Shown: positions 7,557-15,272 of the stretch, piece after piece
How positions within the stretch are numbered: the first letter of the stretch is position 1
Layout of the letters: each line of letters starts with the position of its first letter
From: Conexibacter sp. CPCC 206217
GTDB taxonomy: Bacteria; Actinomycetota; Thermoleophilia; Solirubrobacterales; Solirubrobacteraceae
Assembly: GCF_030646165.1 (NCBI RefSeq)
Contig: NZ_JAUTDO010000002.1
Location: 124,001 to 188,000, forward strand
Direction: 5' to 3'
DNA: 64,000 nucleotides
Notes under the pieces: model-generated
Seen by the model: only the letters and a program-made list of their open reading frames with translations
Told to the model about the DNA's origin: nothing
Database searches by the model: none
Translations under genes and position numbers: made by a program

Positions 7557-9706
7557 CAGGCGCTGCCTTCCTCGTCGTCGTCGATCAGCTCCTCGGCATC
7601 GAACTCTGCCACGAAGCGAGCGACCAGTTCGTCGCTGGTGAGGGCGGGCACGCCCGGCTGCGCGGCGGTCGGCTCGTCCTGCTGGAGCTCCTTCAGCTCG
7701 TAGACCGGCTTCAGGCTCACGCCCGCGAGCGCGCGCAGGGCGCCCGCGACGAGCCGTCTGCACTCCTCGCCCTCGGCCTTGCGCTTGAAGAAGGCGGCGC
7801 TGGGTCCGAACGCGAACACGGCCTCGGTCGAGGTCACCGCGATCGGCCGCGCCTCGCCGAGCGCGGCGGCGAGCATCGCGTTCTCGGAGCGGACCGAATC
7901 TATGACCGCCGGCCACAGCTCGTGCAGGCCGGCGAGGTCGAGCGTTCCGTGGGCGGCAGGTGCGGGCGGGGGTGCGGCGGGCGCGGGCGGAGCGGCCTCG
8001 GGCGGCGCCGGCGCGGCCGCAACCGGGGCCGGCTGCTCCAACGACTGCGGACGCGCGGCGGCAGCGGCCGTCGCCGGCGCGGGCAGGCCGTTGGCCGGTT
8101 GAGCGGGAGCGGGCGGCGCCGGTGCGAGCGGGCGCGCGGTGGCCGTCGCCGGCTCCGGCACCTCGAACGCACCCGGGTCGAACTCGGCCCCGGGCGGCGG
8201 CGTGTACTCGGGCAGCGGTTCCGACCACTGCGGCTCCGCGGCCGGCGGCTGCGGCGCGGCCGGGGTCGGCGGCGTGGCCGGGATCGGAGCCGGCGGCGCG
8301 GGAGCGGCAGCTTCGGGCGCGGGCGTCGGCGGCGGCGTCCAAGCGGGCTCGCTCGGCGCGGGCGCAGGCGCAGGCGGCTGTGGAGCGGCGATCGGCGGCG
8401 GCGCGGGAGCGGGTTCCGGCGAGGGAGCGGGTGGCTGCGCGGGGGCCGGCGCGACCGCTTGCGGCGCGGGCGCAGCCGGCGCCGCGGCAGCCTGCTCCGG
8501 CGGCGGGGCGATCTTCGCCGGGGGCGGCGCGGCGACGGCGCCCTCGGCGAGGCGGGCTTCGAGGCGGTCGATGCGGGCCAGCAGGGCGCGGGCGGAGGGG
8601 TCGACCTCGGGGGCGGCGGCCTTCACCAGCGCCAGCTCCAGCTGGATCCGCGCCTGGGCGCCGTTCGCCAGCGCGTCGAGCGCGACCGACAGCAGGTCGA
8701 GCAGGCGCACGACGTCCTGGCGGCCGAGCTGCTCGGCCTGCTGCGCGAGGCGCTTGTCGCGCTCGGGCGTCAGGCGCAGCTCCGCGGGCACCTCGCCGAG
8801 CACCTGCACCGCCAGCAGCTCGCGCGCGTGCGCCTCCAACTCGCGGATCAGCCCGCCCGCGTCGCGGCCGGCGTCGACGAGCCGCGCGACCGCCAGCAGC
8901 GACGCGCGCGCGTCGTGCGCAGCGACCGCGTCGACCGCGCCGAACAACGCCTCGGCGTCGGCGACGCCGAGGACCGCCAGCACGTCCTCCAGGGTGATGC
9001 CCTCGGGGCCCGCGCCGCCGTAGGTCGTCAGCTGCTCCAGCGTGCCGAGCGCGTCGCGGAACGAGCCGGTCGCGTGCCGCGCCACCAGCGCCAAAGCGGC
9101 GTCGGGGACGATGATCCCCTCCTGGTCGGCGACGCGCCGCAGGACCCCGGAGATCTCCTCGACGTTGGGGCGCGTGAAGTCGAACCGATGGCAGCGGTCC
9201 ACGACGGTCGGCAGGACCTTGTTCGCCTCCGTCGTCGCGAGCACGAAGATCGTGTGCGGCGGCGGCTCCTCGAGCGTCTTGAGGAACGCGTTCCAGGCCG
9301 CCGACGAGAGCATGTGCGCCTCGTCGAGGATGTAGACCTTGTAGCCGCCGGAAACCGGCGCGTAGCCGACCTTGTCGCGCAGCTCGCGGATGTCGTCGAC
9401 CGAGTTGTTGGAGGCCGCGTCCATCTCGATCACGTCGAGCGACGACGCGTTCGCGATCGAGACGCACGACTGGCAGACGCCGCACGGGTCGACCGTCGGA
9501 CCGCCGCGCTCGCAGTTCAGGCAGGCGGCGAGGATCTTCGCCATCGACGTCTTGCCCGTTCCGCGCGAGCCGACGAACAGGTACGCGTGATGGACCTTGT
9601 CGCGCTCGACTGCATTGCGCAGCGTGCGTACGACATGGGTCTGTCCCACCACGTCGGCGAAGCTGCGCGGACGGTGGCGGCGGTAGAGCGAGGGGCCGGC
9701 GGACAC
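7556..9706 (-). CDS. dnaX: DNA polymerase III subunit gamma/tau
   Basis: 716-residue clamp-loader ATPase. Walker A is GSRGTGKTS at residues 46-54, the zinc module is C64/C75/C78/C81, and Walker B is ILDEA at 126-130. Clamp-loader domains run to about residue 370, followed by a long Pro/Ala-rich low-complexity linker (about 385-610) and a C-terminal domain that ends in an acidic EEL/DDDEEG tail. The linker is longer than in most dnaX products. No A-rich slippery heptamer is visible, so a programmed frameshift making a short gamma form is unlikely. The start is GTG with TAGACT nine bases upstream. Confidence 0.96.
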   Translation of the reverse strand: MSAGPSLYRRHRPRSFADVVGQTHVVRTLRNAVERDKVHHAYLFVGSRGTGKTSMAKILAACLNCERGGPTVDPCGVCQSCVSIANASSLDVIEMDAASNNSVDDIRELRDKVGYAPVSGGYKVYILDEAHMLSSAAWNAFLKTLEEPPPHTIFVLATTEANKVLPTVVDRCHRFDFTRPNVEEISGVLRRVADQEGIIVPDAALALVARHATGSFRDALGTLEQLTTYGGAGPEGITLEDVLAVLGVADAEALFGAVDAVAAHDARASLLAVARLVDAGRDAGGLIRELEAHARELLAVQVLGEVPAELRLTPERDKRLAQQAEQLGRQDVVRLLDLLSVALDALANGAQARIQLELALVKAAAPEVDPSARALLARIDRLEARLAEGAVAAPPPAKIAPPPEQAAAAPAAPAPQAVAPAPAQPPAPSPEPAPAPPPIAAPQPPAPAPAPSEPAWTPPPTPAPEAAAPAPPAPIPATPPTPAAPQPPAAEPQWSEPLPEYTPPPGAEFDPGAFEVPEPATATARPLAPAPPAPAQPANGLPAPATAAAAARPQSLEQPAPVAAAPAPPEAAPPAPAAPPPAPAAHGTLDLAGLHELWPAVIDSVRSENAMLAAALGEARPIAVTSTEAVFAFGPSAAFFKRKAEGEECRRLVAGALRALAGVSLKPVYELKELQQDEPTAAQPGVPALTSDELVARFVAEFDAEELIDDDEEGSA

Positions 9707-9715
9707 GGGCGACCC

Positions 9716-9721
9716 AGTCTA
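9716..9721 (-). promoter_or_regulatory. TAGACT -10-like hexamer of dnaX
   Basis: TAGACT (read on the minus strand) ends nine bases before the dnaX GTG. It lies in the 64-base divergent gap shared with the O-antigen-ligase gene, which has its own TATGCT. Confidence 0.4.
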
Positions 9722-9758
9722 CTCAGGGGTACGGCGCGGCCGGCGCCGGCCCGCGCCG

Positions 9759-9764
9759 TATGCT
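9759..9764 (+). promoter_or_regulatory. TATGCT -10-like hexamer of the 9771 gene
   Basis: TATGCT ends six bases before the GTG at 9771, with no Shine-Dalgarno sequence between them. This is consistent with a leaderless transcript. Confidence 0.45.
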
Positions 9765-9770
9765 TGCGCC

Positions 9771-11792
9771 GTGCCGGAGCGCCTGCGAACGGGTGGGATC
9801 GTCCTCGTACCCGCCCTGCCCGTGGTCGCCCTCTTCATCTATTGGGCTGCGCACGGCGGCGGCTACGAGCCGACCGACTGGGAACCCTCGGCGCTGGTGG
9901 TGCTCGGGCTGCTGGTCGCGACCGTCGCCGGCCTCGGCTTCGACCGCCTGCGCCTCACGCGCCGCGCCGCGATCGGGATCGCGGCGCTGGCCGGCTACAC
10001 GGCCTGGTCGTACCTCTCGATCAGCTGGGCCGCGGCGCCGGGAGACGCGCTCGACGGCGCCAACCGCACTTTGCTCTTCCTGCTGCTGTTCGCGCTCTTC
10101 GCGCTGCTGCCGTGGCGCGCCTGGACGCTCTTCGCCGTGCTCAGCCTGCTCGCGCTGGGAATCGGCGCGATCGCCGCGGTCGACCTGCTGAGACTGAGCG
10201 ACGCGAGCGCCGTCGAGGGGATGTTCCTCGGCGGCCGCCTCAAGACGCCGCTCGGCTACCCCAACGGCGGCGCCGCGCTCCTGATGATCGGCACGCTGCT
10301 GTCGACGGCGCTCGCGTCGCGTCGCGAACTGCCCGCGCCGCTGCGCGCCGTGCTGCTTGCGAGCGCGGCCGTGTCGCTGCAGATGACGGTCCTGACCGAG
10401 AGCCGCGGCTGGCTGTTCGCGCTGCCGATAGTCGCGATCGGCGCGATCGTGCTGGTGCCCGGCCGCGTGCGCCTGGTGCTGTGGATGGCGCCGGTCGCGC
10501 TCGCGTCGCTGATCCCGCTGCGCACGCTGCTCGACGTCTTCTCGCGGCCCGACGGCGTCCAGGACCCGGACGAGAAGCTGCAGCAGCTCGTCGCGGCGGC
10601 CGGCCACGCGCACGACGTCGTGCTGCCCGTGATCGCGGTGGTCTTCGTCGCCGGGCTGGCGATGGCGCTGCTGGACCGCAGCGTGAGCGTCTCCGAGACC
10701 GCGACCAGACGTGTCAACGAGGTCGCCGCCGGCCTTGCCGTGATCGCGGTGATCGCCGGGATCGTGGCTGGCTTCGCGTTCTCCGACGGCCGCCCGGATC
10801 GCAAGATCAGCGACTATTGGGACCGTTCCAGCGGCTATCAGGCGACGACCGCCGGTAGCTCGCGCTTCTCCTCCGTCGGCAGCAACCGGCCCGACTTCTG
10901 GCGCGTCTCGCTCGACGCCTTCGCCGCCCACCCGCTCGGCGGCCTCGGCCAGGACAACTGGGGCGACTACTACCTGCAGCACCGCCGCAGCGCCGAGCAG
11001 CCGCGTTGGACCCACAGCATCGAGCTGCGGCTGCTGGCGCATACCGGCGTCGTCGGCACGCTGCTGTTCGCCGTCTTCCTCGTCGCCACGCTGTTGGCGG
11101 CGCTGCGCGGCCGCAGACGAGCGGGCATGGCGACGAGCGCCGCCGCGGCGATCGCGCTGCTGCCGCTGCTCGTGTGGTTCGTGCACGGATCGATCGACTG
11201 GTTCTGGGAGTTCCCCGCGCTGAGCGGACCGGCCTTCGCGTTCCTGGGCGCGGCGACCGCGGTGATGGCGGAGTCACCCTCGCGCGCGGGTATGCGATCC
11301 GGCCAGCGGATCGGTGCGACGGTCGCGATCGGCGTCGCCGCGGTGCTGGCGCTGCTGGCGCTCGGGCTGCCGTACGCGGCCGAGCGCGAGACCGCCGAGG
11401 CGGCGCGCGAATGGCCGAGCGATCCGGCGGCCGCGCTGCGCGAACTCGACCGCGCCGCGAACCTGAATCCGCTCAGCGCGCGCACGCCGCTGGTCGCTGG
11501 TGTGATCGCGCTCGAGGCGAATCGGCCGAACGTGGCGCGTCAGCGCTTCGCCCAAGCGGTCGACCGCTCGTCGGGCGATTGGTTCGGCCACTTCGGTCTC
11601 GCGCTCGCGGCGACCGCGACGGGCGAGCGCAGACTCGCTGCAACGAACCTTGCAGCGGCTCACTCCCTCAGCCCCGACGATCCACTGATATCAGAGGCGA
11701 TCGAGCGGCTCGACAGCCGCAGACCACTGACCTACACGGAGGCATTCGCCCGTCTGCGCGACGATGTCGCCACTCTGACCGGCACGCGCTGA
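9771..11792 (+). CDS. O-antigen ligase/polymerase-like membrane protein with C-terminal TPR-like region
   Basis: 673 residues. About a dozen hydrophobic segments span residues 1-540, with the large periplasmic loop typical of the Wzy/WaaL (Wzy_C) superfamily: a RPDFWRVSLDAFAAHPLGGLGQDNWGDYY-type stretch near residues 370-395, then HSIELRLLAHTGVVG. After the last membrane segment there is an Ala-rich helical extension (about 540-660) that reads like two or three TPR units, for example AALRELDRAANLNPLSARTP. Likely polymerises or transfers lipid-linked glycans at the outer face of the membrane. It is the first gene of the polysaccharide locus and diverges from dnaX. A second member of this family is at 32397. 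Confidence 0.8.
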   Translation: MPERLRTGGIVLVPALPVVALFIYWAAHGGGYEPTDWEPSALVVLGLLVATVAGLGFDRLRLTRRAAIGIAALAGYTAWSYLSISWAAAPGDALDGANRTLLFLLLFALFALLPWRAWTLFAVLSLLALGIGAIAAVDLLRLSDASAVEGMFLGGRLKTPLGYPNGGAALLMIGTLLSTALASRRELPAPLRAVLLASAAVSLQMTVLTESRGWLFALPIVAIGAIVLVPGRVRLVLWMAPVALASLIPLRTLLDVFSRPDGVQDPDEKLQQLVAAAGHAHDVVLPVIAVVFVAGLAMALLDRSVSVSETATRRVNEVAAGLAVIAVIAGIVAGFAFSDGRPDRKISDYWDRSSGYQATTAGSSRFSSVGSNRPDFWRVSLDAFAAHPLGGLGQDNWGDYYLQHRRSAEQPRWTHSIELRLLAHTGVVGTLLFAVFLVATLLAALRGRRRAGMATSAAAAIALLPLLVWFVHGSIDWFWEFPALSGPAFAFLGAATAVMAESPSRAGMRSGQRIGATVAIGVAAVLALLALGLPYAAERETAEAAREWPSDPAAALRELDRAANLNPLSARTPLVAGVIALEANRPNVARQRFAQAVDRSSGDWFGHFGLALAATATGERRLAATNLAAAHSLSPDDPLISEAIERLDSRRPLTYTEAFARLRDDVATLTGTR

Positions 11793-11802
11793 GCTACCAT
11801 CT

Positions 11803-11812
11803 ACTACGTAGT
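11803..11812. repeat. 10-bp palindrome ACTACGTAGT
   Basis: A perfect palindrome 11 bases after the stop of the ligase-like gene and 29 bases before the -35 of the promoter for the LPXTG-type gene. It could be a regulator site; nothing else supports that. Confidence 0.3.
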
Positions 11813-11840
11813 GGTGCGGTATGAGCGCCGTGCCCAGCGG

Positions 11841-11869
11841 TTGTGGCCCGTTCGCGTCCATGCTACTTT
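11841..11869 (+). promoter_or_regulatory. promoter for the LPXTG-type gene
   Basis: TTGTGG at 11841-11846 and TACTTT at 11864-11869 are separated by 17 bases. That leaves an untranslated leader of roughly 85 nt, unusual here where most genes appear leaderless. A 9-base repeat TTTGAGGCG occurs at 11867-11875 and 11907-11915. Confidence 0.45.
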
Positions 11870-11962
11870 GAGGCGTAATTCGCCACTTTCGCAAGCAATA
11901 AGTAGGTTTGAGGCGCATCGCGCTTCTGACCGGCCAATACAAGGATGGGAAGGATTGGTTCG

Positions 11963-12271
11963 ATGAAGCGACTGGCCTTGATCATGGCTGTGGTCGCCGT
12001 CGTTCTGACCGCAGCAGTCCCCGCTTACGCGGCAGACTCGGTCGGCGACGCATACGGTGGACGCGGTGGCGGAATTCTCGGAGCCGTCGGGCAAGGCGGC
12101 GGAGGCAACTCCGGCGGCGATACGACGCCCGCACCCAACCAGGTGCAGGTGGCTTCGACCGGTAGCACGCTGCCGTTCACAGGGCTCGACCTCGGGCTGC
12201 TCGCCATTGGCGGGATCGCCCTCGTCGGCGTCGGTGTCGGTCTGCGGCGATTCGCTCGTCCGCTGGCCTAG
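11963..12271 (+). CDS. small secreted LPXTG-like cell-wall-anchor protein
   Basis: 102 residues. Signal peptide at residues 1-23 (hydrophobic core, cut after AYA), then a short Gly/Asp-rich mature part, an LPFTG sorting motif at residues 70-74, a hydrophobic segment at about 76-95 and a basic tail RRFARPLA. This is the layout of a sortase substrate. The mature wall-exposed part is only about 45 residues, too small for an enzyme, so it may be a linker or display stub. I chose the ATG at 11963 over 11945 because GGGAAGGA lies eight bases upstream. No sortase gene is in the window. Confidence 0.75.
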   Translation: MKRLALIMAVVAVVLTAAVPAYAADSVGDAYGGRGGGILGAVGQGGGGNSGGDTTPAPNQVQVASTGSTLPFTGLDLGLLAIGGIALVGVGVGLRRFARPLA

Positions 12272-12277
12272 ACGGCG

Positions 12278-12297
12278 CTGAGCTGAGCACAGCTCAG
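12278..12297 (+). terminator. hairpin after the LPXTG-type gene
   Basis: A perfect 8-bp stem (CTGAGCTG / CAGCTCAG) with an AGCA loop starts six bases after the stop codon at 12271. It has no T-run, as is common for terminators in very GC-rich actinobacteria. Confidence 0.5.
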
Positions 12298-12342
12298 GAG
12301 TCCGAGCCTCCGGAAGCACGGACGGCCTCGAGCCGGAGTTGT

Positions 12343-12369
12343 GGTCGACGCGTGACCGGCGCGTCGACC
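12343..12369. repeat. 10-bp inverted repeat upstream of the glycosylphosphotransferase gene
   Basis: GGTCGACGCG and CGCGTCGACC are separated by seven bases. The element sits about 140 bases before the GTG at 12507. It could be an operator or a leader hairpin. The rest of 12298-12506 shows no gene I can support. Confidence 0.4.
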
Positions 12370-12506
12370 GCCACTGCCGTCTCGGCGCCAGTCCCTGCTC
12401 GCTCGGCGACGGCAGTTTCCGTCGGGCGATCGGAGCGGCCACCGGCCGATGACGCTTCCGGGCTCAACCTCCGGCCGTCTTCTGCCGAAAGGGTTCTGAG
12501 AGCCCC

Positions 12507-13973
12507 GTGGCCTCCACCGTTGCCGAAAAGTTCCACGATTCGCACGCGACCTCCGCGCTCACGGTCGATTCGACCGAGCAGCGCAGGCTTACGCGGCTGA
12601 AGCGCGTGCGCACCTACCGGATCGCCGACTCCGCGATGCTGATGCTGGCCGTCACGACGGCGGTGCTCGCATCGCCCGGTACGACGACCACGTCCGACTT
12701 CCTGTGGGCGGCGGGCTACGCGCTGCTGACGCTGCTGATCCTCGAGGGTCGCGGCTTCTACACGCTGCGCCTGCACCAGTCGCCGGTCGACATGATGGCG
12801 CGGATATTCGCCGCCACCTCGATCGCGGCGATGGTGCTGACGTTCGCCCACGCGATCGTCGACAACGAGCCGGAGCTGGCGCAGCAGACGCTGCGGCTGT
12901 GGGTCTTCGCGCTCGTCTTCCTCGGCGCCGGCCGGCTCGGCCTGACGCTCGACCGCCAGCGCGCGCTGCGCCGCGGCGAGACCGGCTCCAACACACTCGT
13001 CGTCGGCTCCGGCAGCGTCGGCCACCTGATCGCCCAGCGGCTGATCGACCGCCCGGAGCTGGGCCTGCGGCCGATCGGCTTCCTCGACAAGGACCCGCTG
13101 ATCGACAACTCCGCCGACAGGGACGGCCTGCCGGTGCTGGGCGCCAGCTGGGACCTGGAGGACGTCGTGCAGCGCTACAACGTCGAGCAGGTCGTCGTGA
13201 CCTTCTCGACCGCGCCGCACGCGGTCATGCTCGGCCTGATCCGGCGCTGCCGCGAGCTCGGCGTCGAGGTCGTCGTCGTCCCGCGCCTGTTCGAAGAGGT
13301 CAACAACCGCGTCGAGGTCGAGCACCTCGGCGGCGTCCCGCTGCTGCGCGCCGCGACGGTCGATCCGAAGGGCTGGCAGTTCACCTTCAAGTACGCGCTC
13401 GACCGCGTCCTCGCCGGCATCGGCCTGCTGCTGATCTCTCCGCTGCTGCTGGCGATCATGCTGGCGGTGCGGCTCAGCTCGCCCGGCCCGATTCTCTACC
13501 ACCAGCGTCGCGTCGGCCTCGACGGACGCGAGTTCGACATGCTCAAGTTCCGCTCGATGCGCGTGGCGGAGACGATCGACGAGTTCGTCCCCGTCGACGG
13601 CCTCGCCCCCGGCGGCATCGAGGGCGTCGACCGCCGCACGCGCGTCGGCGAGTGGATGCGGCGGACCTCGCTCGACGAGCTGCCGCAGCTGATCAACGTG
13701 CTGCGCGGCGACATGTCGCTGATCGGGCCGCGCCCCGAGCGCACCAGCTACGCGAACTCCTTCACCGAGCACGTCTACCGCTACGGCGACCGCCATCGCG
13801 TCAAGTCCGGGCTGACCGGCTGGGCGCAGGTGCAGGGCCTGCGCGGGCAGACCTCGCTGACCGATCGCGTCGAATGGGACAACTACTACATCGAGAACTG
13901 GAGCTTCTGGCTCGATGTGAAGATCGTCCTGATGACCGTGCCGGCGCTGCTCGGGCGCGTCGGGGCGGAGTAG
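12507..13973 (+). CDS. polyprenyl glycosylphosphotransferase (exopolysaccharide priming enzyme)
   Basis: 488 residues. Transfers a sugar-1-phosphate to undecaprenyl phosphate to start repeat-unit synthesis on the inner membrane face. The N-terminal half has several membrane helices and a nucleotide-binding-like segment (LVVGSGSVGHLIAQRL, about residues 167-182). The C-terminal bacterial sugar transferase domain starts after KYALDRVLAG with one hydrophobic segment and includes RRVGLDGREFDMLKFRSM, DELPQLINVLRGDMSLIGPRPE and the GLTGWAQVQG block. This is the WbaP/WcaJ-like layout. The start is GTG; no strong ribosome-binding sequence is seen, so it may lie slightly elsewhere. Confidence 0.9.
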   Translation: MASTVAEKFHDSHATSALTVDSTEQRRLTRLKRVRTYRIADSAMLMLAVTTAVLASPGTTTTSDFLWAAGYALLTLLILEGRGFYTLRLHQSPVDMMARIFAATSIAAMVLTFAHAIVDNEPELAQQTLRLWVFALVFLGAGRLGLTLDRQRALRRGETGSNTLVVGSGSVGHLIAQRLIDRPELGLRPIGFLDKDPLIDNSADRDGLPVLGASWDLEDVVQRYNVEQVVVTFSTAPHAVMLGLIRRCRELGVEVVVVPRLFEEVNNRVEVEHLGGVPLLRAATVDPKGWQFTFKYALDRVLAGIGLLLISPLLLAIMLAVRLSSPGPILYHQRRVGLDGREFDMLKFRSMRVAETIDEFVPVDGLAPGGIEGVDRRTRVGEWMRRTSLDELPQLINVLRGDMSLIGPRPERTSYANSFTEHVYRYGDRHRVKSGLTGWAQVQGLRGQTSLTDRVEWDNYYIENWSFWLDVKIVLMTVPALLGRVGAE

Positions 13974-13989
13974 CGCGCTGCGCCCGGCC

Positions 13990-15213
13990 TCAACCGCGGG
14001 CGGCGGGCGCCGCGGCGGTCGCGGCCAGCAGACGCTGCAGCGACTCCTGCGCGGCGTTGCCGATCGAGCGCCAGTCGAAGCGCTCCTCGACGGTCGCGCG
14101 GCCGTTGCGCGCGAGCGTCGCGCACAGCTCGTCGTCCTCCAGCAGCCGGTCGATCGCGGCCGCGAACTGCGCCGGGTCGTCGGCGATCAGCGCGTCGTGC
14201 CCGTCGACGAGGCCCTGGCCCTCGCAGCCGAGCGTCGTCGTCACGACCGGGACCCCGCGCGCGAGCGCCTCGAGGATCTTCAGGCGCGTGCCGCCGCCGG
14301 AGCGCAGCGAGACGGCGAGCAGCCGCGCGCTGTCCAGGTACGGCGTCGTCGACTCGACGAAGCCGGTCACCTCGACCTCGAGGTCGGCGCTCTCGGCCCA
14401 GCGCGCCACCAGCGGCGGCGGGTTGGCGCCGACGACGCGCACGACCGCGTCGCGACGGCGCAGGTGCGGCACGACGTCCTCCAGCAGGTGCCGCACGCCG
14501 TCGACGTTGGGGCCGTAGTCCATCCGCCCGAGGAACAGCACCTCGCTCCCGGCCGGCTGCGCCGCGCGCAGCGGCAGCAGCTCGCAGTCGACGCCGTTGG
14601 GGACGAGGTCGACGCGGCCCGGCGCGAGCGGCTCGAAGTGCTCCTGCTCCTCCTCCGAGACGGCCCACGTGCGCCCCATCCGGCCGACGGCCTCGGCCTC
14701 GTGCGCGGCGACGGGCCGCACCTGGCGGCGCGCCATCGCGGCGCGCAGCCCGCCGGCGCGCGTCATCGTCGCGACGCGGCGCGCCTCGACGTTGTGGCTG
14801 TCGAAGATCGTCGCGGCCTCCAGCGACGGCGGCAGATACGCCTCCATGTAGAGCTGGCCGACGACGATCACGTCGGGGCGCAGCTCGCCCAGCAGCGCGT
14901 CGAGCGCTCGGGCGGCGTCGCGGTCGTAGAAGTAGCGGCGCTCGAACGGGCGCCCGAGCGCGTAGTCGGCCAGCAGTCGCGCGCGGCGCGCGAGCACGGA
15001 CGGCGCGAACGGCCGCAGCTCGACCCGTTCGCAGAGCGCGTCGAGCTGTGCGCGCGCCTCGGCCGGCGGCGTCCCGTCGGGCATCAGCGCGAACAACGAG
15101 ACCGCGCAGCCGTGGCGCGCCAGCTCCCGCATCAGGTGGTAGCTGCGGATGCGCGCGCCGCTGACGAGCGGCAGCGGCGGCTCGTGGGTGAGGAACAGCA
15201 CGCGGGTCGCCAT
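13990..15213 (-). CDS. glycosyltransferase family 4 protein
   Basis: 407 residues with a GT-B fold. The N-terminal acceptor domain starts LFLTHEPPLPLVSGARIRSY. The donor-binding half carries VPNGVD, VLFLGRMDYGPNVDGV and SLRSGGGTRLKILEALARGVPVVTTTLGCEG, including the conserved glutamate of family 4. It uses a nucleotide-activated sugar to extend the glycan on the cytosolic side; the exact sugar is unknown. The ATG at 15213 has TAAGCT eight bases upstream. It converges with the glycosylphosphotransferase gene with a 16-base gap. Confidence 0.88.
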   Translation of the reverse strand: MATRVLFLTHEPPLPLVSGARIRSYHLMRELARHGCAVSLFALMPDGTPPAEARAQLDALCERVELRPFAPSVLARRARLLADYALGRPFERRYFYDRDAARALDALLGELRPDVIVVGQLYMEAYLPPSLEAATIFDSHNVEARRVATMTRAGGLRAAMARRQVRPVAAHEAEAVGRMGRTWAVSEEEQEHFEPLAPGRVDLVPNGVDCELLPLRAAQPAGSEVLFLGRMDYGPNVDGVRHLLEDVVPHLRRRDAVVRVVGANPPPLVARWAESADLEVEVTGFVESTTPYLDSARLLAVSLRSGGGTRLKILEALARGVPVVTTTLGCEGQGLVDGHDALIADDPAQFAAAIDRLLEDDELCATLARNGRATVEERFDWRSIGNAAQESLQRLLAATAAAPAARG

Positions 15214-15221
15214 GGGCTGCC

Positions 15222-15227
15222 AGCTTA
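15222..15227 (-). promoter_or_regulatory. TAAGCT -10-like hexamer of the 15213 gene
   Basis: On the minus strand TAAGCT ends eight bases before the ATG. It overlaps the divergent control region of the beta-helix lipoprotein gene. Confidence 0.35.
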
Positions 15228-15234
15228 CGGACTG

Positions 15235-15265
15235 TTGGAGTGCCGAAGAGCCCGATCCGTACAAT
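15235..15265 (+). promoter_or_regulatory. promoter of the beta-helix lipoprotein gene
   Basis: TTGGAG (15235-15240) and TACAAT (15260-15265) are separated by 19 bases. The -10 ends seven bases before a GTG at 15273, which supports a leaderless start there rather than at the ATG at 15282. Confidence 0.5.
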
Positions 15266-15272
15266 CTGTGGG

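Noticed and set aside
7556..9706. Programmed frameshift in dnaX producing a short gamma subunit
   Set aside because: No A-run slippery heptamer or similar signal was seen in the GC-rich sequence after the ATPase domains.
7922..10858. 978-codon plus-strand frame across dnaX
   Set aside because: Arg/Gly-rich shadow of the Pro/Ala-rich dnaX linker region; no start context or family features.
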